Below, one piece after another: positions 6,713 to 11,387 of a DNA stretch of 11,387 nt. The translations under genes and the position numbers were made by a program. The notes under the pieces were generated by a model that saw only the letters and a program-made list of their open reading frames with translations, was not told where the DNA came from and made no database searches. The stretch lies in assembly GCA_029865285.1 (NCBI GenBank), contig JAOUHE010000047.1, positions 1 to 11,387 on the forward strand. Direction: 5' to 3'. The DNA is from Chloroflexota bacterium (GTDB taxonomy: Bacteria; Chloroflexota; Limnocylindria; QHBO01). Positions within the stretch are counted from its first letter, which is position 1; the number at the start of each line of letters is the position of its first letter.

Positions 6713-6857
6713 GCGGCGGCGTTTCGGTCTTCCCGGCCACGGGCGGTATCGCGGCCGGCTTGCGCATCGGCCCCACGCCGTGTCCGGTTACCGTACTCGG
6801 CCACCGGGGAAGCAGGATCGTCACCGTACCAGTCGCGGGCTGTGCGCAACAACCGGC

Positions 6858-6866
6858 TTATCCACC
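6858..6866 (+). promoter_or_regulatory. DnaA-box-like site (8 of 9 matches)
   Basis: TTATCCACC on the plus strand matches the DnaA box TTATCCACA at eight of nine positions. With the perfect site at 6890-6898 it forms an inverted pair: TTATCCAC and GTGGATAA, separated by 25 bases. It lies in the region between rsmG and the rightward genes. Confidence 0.5.
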
Positions 6867-6889
6867 AAACCTGCGGTGATCGCCCCGAT

Positions 6890-6898
6890 TGTGGATAA
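6890..6898 (-). promoter_or_regulatory. perfect DnaA box
   Basis: TGTGGATAA on the plus strand is the exact reverse complement of the DnaA box TTATCCACA. It ends ten bases before the TATACT -10 box, over the expected -35 region, so DnaA bound here could repress or otherwise control the rightward promoter. Confidence 0.6.
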
Positions 6899-6908
6899 CT
6901 TGCCAGCG

Positions 6909-6914
6909 TATACT
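6909..6914 (+). promoter_or_regulatory. -10 box TATACT for the rightward gene cluster
   Basis: TATACT lies in the most AT-rich part of the spacer and would start transcription near 6921, ahead of the nuclease-like gene and hpt. No good -35 hexamer is seen at 16-18 bases; that position is covered by the perfect DnaA box. The same hexamer serves the leftward promoter at 5715-5720. Confidence 0.45.
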
Positions 6915-6963
6915 CGGCCTCGATGGCGCCAGGGGCCCGGTGGGGCGGTACGATCGGGGACCA

Positions 6964-7371
6964 GTGGCGGCGACGCTGAACGACAGCCCGCCGCGCTTCG
7001 CCCACCAGAGCGAGGCCGAGCTGGCGAGGATCCTCGACTTCTACGGTGTCGCATGGCGGTACGAACCGGACATCTTCCCCCTCTCGTGGAACGCCGAAGG
7101 CGCGGTGACCGAATCGTTCGCGCCGGACTTCTACCTGCCCGAGGTCGACCTCTACCTGGAGCTGACGACCCTCAAGCAGGCGCTCGTGCGGAAGAAGAAC
7201 CGCAAGCTGCGATGGCTCCGCCAGCTCTACCCCGACGTGCGCGTGAAGCTCTTCTACGCCCGCGACTTCAGGGCCCTGATGGTCAAGTACGGGCGCCTCG
7301 ATTTCCTCGCCGACGTGACGGCGATGAACGGCAACGGGCCGCTCGATGATCGGGCCGGCGCCAATGTCTGA
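6964..7371 (+). CDS. small PD-(D/E)XK-like protein preceding hpt
   Basis: A 135-residue cytoplasmic protein that resembles conserved hypothetical proteins found beside hpt in related bacteria. The layout resembles a compact PD-(D/E)XK nuclease fold as in DUF559 or Vsr-type proteins: helix SEAELARILDFYG (16-28) with E18, WRYEP (31-35), then FAPDFYLPEVDLYLELTTLK (52-71) carrying the PD pair (D55) and E66, and a basic helix VRKKNRKLRWLRQLYP (75-90). The E-x-K triad reads ELT, so the catalytic lysine is missing or shifted (K71 is near); nuclease activity is therefore doubtful. GTG 6964 is chosen because the conserved part begins just after it; GTG 6940 is possible, each having a G-rich ribosome binding site a few bases upstream. 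The 3' end overlaps the hpt start by eight bases, implying co-expression. The fold call is an inference. Confidence 0.8.
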   Translation: MAATLNDSPPRFAHQSEAELARILDFYGVAWRYEPDIFPLSWNAEGAVTESFAPDFYLPEVDLYLELTTLKQALVRKKNRKLRWLRQLYPDVRVKLFYARDFRALMVKYGRLDFLADVTAMNGNGPLDDRAGANV

Positions 7372-7927
7372 GCCGAGGATCCACGACGACGTGGAAGAGG
7401 TCCTGCTCACCCACGAGCAGATCACCGCCCGTGTCGCCGAGCTCGGGGCGCAGCTGGCGACCGACTATGCCGACCGCAATCCCGTCCTGGTCAGCGTGCT
7501 GAAGGGTTCGATCATCTTCCTGGCCGACCTGGTGCGGGCCATGGACGTCCCGCTCGCGATCGACCTGATGGAGGTCAGCAGCTACGGCGCCGCCACCGAG
7601 TCGAGCGGACAGGTGCGCATCCTGAAGGATCTCTCCGGTTCGATCGAGGGGCGACATGTGATCGTCGTGGAAGACATCATCGACACCGGCCTGACCCTCA
7701 ACTATCTGCTCCGCTACCTGGAGGACCGGGGCCCCGCCTCGATCCAGGTCTGCTGCCTGCTCGACAAGCCGGCGCGCCGCCTCGCCTCGATCGAGATCGA
7801 CTACCGCGGCTTCACCATCCCGGACCGCTTCGTCATCGGCTACGGCCTGGATTACGACGAGCGGTACCGGAACCTCCCGTACATCGGCGTCCTGCGTCCC
7901 TCCGTCTACACCCCTGCCGCGGAGTAG
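7364..7927 (+). CDS. hpt: hypoxanthine phosphoribosyltransferase
   Basis: A purine-salvage enzyme that makes IMP (and usually GMP) from hypoxanthine or guanine and PRPP. The 187-residue length is typical. VSVLKGSIIFLADL (43-56) is the first strand with the LKGS pyrophosphate loop, VSSYG (71-75) the flexible active-site loop, and VIVVEDIIDTGLT (99-111) the PRPP-binding motif. LLDKPARR (132-139) and FVIGYGLDYDERYRNLPYIG (156-175) are the base-binding and C-terminal segments. ATG 7364 is chosen because it starts the normal N-terminus; ATG 7346 would add six residues. The start overlaps the upstream small gene by eight bases, so it is probably translated by coupling. In many bacteria hpt lies between tilS and ftsH; neither is present here. 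Confidence 0.97.
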   Translation: MSEPRIHDDVEEVLLTHEQITARVAELGAQLATDYADRNPVLVSVLKGSIIFLADLVRAMDVPLAIDLMEVSSYGAATESSGQVRILKDLSGSIEGRHVIVVEDIIDTGLTLNYLLRYLEDRGPASIQVCCLLDKPARRLASIEIDYRGFTIPDRFVIGYGLDYDERYRNLPYIGVLRPSVYTPAAE

Positions 7928-7933
7928 CGCGCC

Positions 7934-8371
7934 GTGGACGGGGCGCCCGGCGGCCGCTTTCGGCTCCCGATCCTGCTCGGCAGCCTGCTCATGATCGCAG
8001 CCGGATTCCTGACGTGGTGGAACGCCGGCGGTGAGACGGTGAACGGTGTGCGGGTGCCGGCCAGCTCGGGCATCGGGCTGGAGGGACCGGGGATCGTTAT
8101 CTATGGTGCCGCCCTGGCCGCCCTGGTGCTCCTCGACATCGGCTACATGCGCGGACGCTGGGGCTTTCTGCTCGACACGCCGTGGGTGTACCTGGCGCTG
8201 GGACTGGTCGCCGCCGCCGCCCTTGGCTACCGTGCCTGGGAACTGTGGTCGGTTGGCTTCCTGCCGCTCCCGCAGCGCTCGCCGGGGCTCGCCGCGGCCG
8301 CGGTCGGCGCAGCGCTGGTCCTGTACGGCGCCGGACGGGGGCTCAGCGCGGGGGCAGGATCGCGTCGCTGA
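7934..8371 (+). CDS. unrecognised four-helix membrane protein
   Basis: A 145-residue protein starting with GTG six bases after the hpt stop, with GGAG nine bases upstream at the end of hpt. Likely membrane helices are at about 11-29, 51-71, 83-103 and 118-136. The first loop (30-50) carries TVNGVRVPASSGIGLEGPG, and the loop between helices 3 and 4 contains a WELWSVGFLPLP segment. I do not recognise a family. Close spacing suggests co-transcription with hpt. Its last 29 bases overlap, on the opposite strand, the end of the small membrane-protein gene behind livF, so the two transcripts converge with no spacer or obvious terminator between them. Confidence 0.82.
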   Translation: MDGAPGGRFRLPILLGSLLMIAAGFLTWWNAGGETVNGVRVPASSGIGLEGPGIVIYGAALAALVLLDIGYMRGRWGFLLDTPWVYLALGLVAAAALGYRAWELWSVGFLPLPQRSPGLAAAAVGAALVLYGAGRGLSAGAGSRR

Positions 8372-8519
8372 GGAGGATCCAGCCGACGATGACCGCTACT
8401 AGCAGGCCGGCCAGGATGAGCATCGGGCGCAGATCGGGGCGGTAGTCGCCGGACGACCTGCGCGGTGGCGGCGGCGCGGCGGGTTGATCGGCCGAGGAAT
8501 CGTGCGGATCGCCGGGCAT
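8343..8519 (-). CDS. small single-pass membrane protein (58 aa) behind livF
   Basis: An ATG 11 bases after the livF stop opens a 58-residue frame. It has a hydrophilic, proline-rich N-terminus (1-32, with a PPPPRR segment at 17-21 and a YRPDLRP stretch) followed by one clear membrane helix, MLILAGLLVAVIVGWILL (33-50), and a short tail ending ILPPR. The sharp split into soluble and membrane parts, and its place directly behind livF, argue for a real gene. There is no obvious Shine-Dalgarno sequence, so translation may be coupled to livF. I do not recognise a family. Its last 29 bases overlap the end of the convergent four-helix gene. It might accompany the transporter or be an unrelated passenger. 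Confidence 0.6.
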   Translation of the reverse strand: MPGDPHDSSADQPAAPPPPRRSSGDYRPDLRPMLILAGLLVAVIVGWILLSDAILPPR

Positions 8520-8530
8520 CCGGGGACCGT

Positions 8531-10062
<1,532 letters not shown>

Positions 10063-10065
10063 CGG

Positions 10066-11358
10066 TCAGGCATCTCCCGTGATCACGTCGAACTCTGGTC
10101 CGTGCTGCGGGCCATCATCGGTTCGCGATTCCTCGAGCTCCGCCTTTCGCGCGGCATCGGGAACCAGGCCCTCGGGGCGCAGGATCATCACGGCCACCAG
10201 CACCGCGCCGTAGACGAGCAACTTGTACTCGGCGAATTCGCGCAACAGCTCGGGCGTGCCGATGAGGGCAAAGGCGCCCACGATCACGCCCGGGATGCTC
10301 CCCATGCCGCCCAGCACCACGACCGCCAGCACCGTGATGGATACCAGCAGGACGAACCCGCCGGGGACCACCCCCTGGAGGTGGGTGGCGAAGATGGCTC
10401 CGCCAACGCAGCCCACCGCCGCGCCCATGGCGAATGCCAGCAGCTTGTAGTTGACCGTGCTGATGCCGGTCGCCTGGGCGACGTCCTCGTCCTCGCGCAT
10501 GGCGTTCCAGGCTCGGCCGGTGCGCGAGTACTTGAGTCGGTGCGCGACGACGGCCGCCAGCACGCAGAAACCGAGCAGCGGGAAGTAGGTGGCTGCCGCC
10601 CCGCTCTGCTCACCGATCAGCGGCAGCGTGTACTTGCCGTTGTCGATCATGAACGGCACGCTCAGGATTCCGGTCGGGCCGCCGAGCCACGGCTTCAGCG
10701 CCTCGGAACCGAGCAGCACCCGCGCAATCTCGCCGAAGCCCAGCGTCACGATGGCCAGGTAATCCCCGCGCAGGCGAAGCACCGGCGCACCGATCATGAG
10801 CCCGACCCCAGCCGACAGGGCGACGACGAGTGGCAGGGCCACCCAGAAGTTCAGGCCCCAGCCCAGCGCCGAGGTGGGCGATGTTACCAGCGCCGTGACG
10901 TACGCGCCGACAGCGTAGAAGGCGACGTAGCCCAGGTCGAGAAGGCCGGCATAGCCGACCACGATGTTCAGCCCCAGCCCGAGCAAGACGTAGAAGCCGA
11001 CCAGCACGATGACCTGGGTCAGGAACGACCCGGACAGCCACGGCAACGTGTACAGGAAGGCGAGGGCCAGCAGCACGAGCGCCCAGCGCAGTACGGAACG
11101 AGCGCCCGGATCGGCGTTGGCGATGCTGGTGCGGGCCGTCCGGCGCGCGAACGGCAAGCTGGCCGCGATGACAGCGCCGACCACGAACACGGTTGCTCCG
11201 CTGAACGGTGTCATGCCGTGCGCCACGTACAGCCAGTCGTCGAACTCGACGAAGCCCCACTGGAGAAGGCGCGGCCGCAGGAACGGCTCGATGATGGCGA
11301 CGACCAGCATCGCCCCTCCGCCCCCCAAGATGGTCCGCCTTGCCACGGCCGGCGACAT
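10066..11358 (-). CDS. livM: branched-chain amino acid ABC transporter permease LivM, start uncertain
   Basis: An inner-membrane permease of the Liv importer. The conserved core is FYVLLGLGLNIVVGYAGLLD (122-141) leading into LGYVAFYAVGAYVTAL, then LRLRGDYLAIVTLGFGEIAR (194-213), the cytoplasmic coupling region, and AMREDEDVAQATGISTVNYK (286-305) followed by GGAIFATHLQGVVPGGF. Residues 1-110 add about three membrane helices before the core, as in long LivM forms (E. coli LivM is about 425 residues). From ATG 11358 the protein has 430 residues, but the same frame stays open to the right edge (11387) and reads LAVLGGLVR there, so the true start may lie outside. The C-terminal tail (403-430) is acidic and hydrophilic. 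It heads livG and livF; livH and the binding protein are expected beyond the edge. Confidence 0.93.
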   Translation of the reverse strand: MSPAVARRTILGGGGAMLVVAIIEPFLRPRLLQWGFVEFDDWLYVAHGMTPFSGATVFVVGAVIAASLPFARRTARTSIANADPGARSVLRWALVLLALAFLYTLPWLSGSFLTQVIVLVGFYVLLGLGLNIVVGYAGLLDLGYVAFYAVGAYVTALVTSPTSALGWGLNFWVALPLVVALSAGVGLMIGAPVLRLRGDYLAIVTLGFGEIARVLLGSEALKPWLGGPTGILSVPFMIDNGKYTLPLIGEQSGAAATYFPLLGFCVLAAVVAHRLKYSRTGRAWNAMREDEDVAQATGISTVNYKLLAFAMGAAVGCVGGAIFATHLQGVVPGGFVLLVSITVLAVVVLGGMGSIPGVIVGAFALIGTPELLREFAEYKLLVYGAVLVAVMILRPEGLVPDAARKAELEESRTDDGPQHGPEFDVITGDA

Positions 11359-11387
11359 GCGGACCAGGCCCCCGAGTACGGCCAGCC

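Noticed and set aside
6841..6964. Region as the chromosomal replication origin
   Set aside because: Two good DnaA boxes and the neighbouring rsmG are suggestive, but there is no AT-rich unwinding stretch, no larger box cluster, and no dnaA, dnaN, parAB or mnmG nearby. It is reported only as a DnaA-binding lead.
6923..7371. Frameshift joining the leaderless ATG at 6923 to the nuclease-like gene
   Set aside because: The conserved part of the protein begins just after GTG 6964 and a ribosome binding site is available, so no frameshift is needed.

Overview
The window is high-GC, densely coded bacterial chromosome with no phage, insertion-sequence or CRISPR sequence. The mix of genes (MoxR/DUF58 pair, UspA next to paired TrkA-type regulators, a Liv transporter, and an hpt gene preceded by a small nuclease-fold-like gene), together with GC-rich codons and GTG/TTG starts, suggests a member of the Chloroflexota (for example a Limnocylindria-like lineage). 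That placement is an inference from gene content, not a demonstrated fact.

Left block, minus strand, 1-5705. Eight genes are packed head to tail with overlaps or gaps of 18 bp or less. In transcription order they are a metallophosphoesterase, a PrcB-like lipoprotein, a UspA-family protein, a short TrkA_N-only protein, a full TrkA_N/TrkA_C protein, a three-helix membrane protein, a MoxR AAA+ ATPase and a DUF58 protein cut by the window edge. A good -10 box (TATACT) lies only nine bases before the first start codon, suggesting a leaderless or near-leaderless transcript. The block combines potassium/nucleotide-sensing modules with a MoxR-DUF58 chaperone-like module, but no ion channel is visible in the window.

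Middle block, 5706-8371. A 228-bp spacer with three hairpins separates the left block from rsmG (minus strand, probably started by TTG behind a GGAGG ribosome binding site). Between rsmG and the rightward genes lies a control region with two DnaA-box-like 9-mers in inverted orientation, one a perfect TTATCCACA, next to a TATACT promoter. To the right run a small PD-(D/E)XK-like gene, hpt (purine salvage) overlapping its 3' end, and a four-helix membrane protein.

Right block, minus strand, 8343-11387. livM, livG and livF of a branched-chain amino acid ABC transporter are followed by an unrecognised 58-residue single-pass membrane protein whose end overlaps the convergent four-helix gene. The permease LivH and the binding protein would be expected beyond the right edge.

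No single striking new system is evident. The best leads are the DnaA-box control region, the nuclease-like partner of hpt, the tiny membrane protein behind livF, and the composition of the eight-gene left operon.
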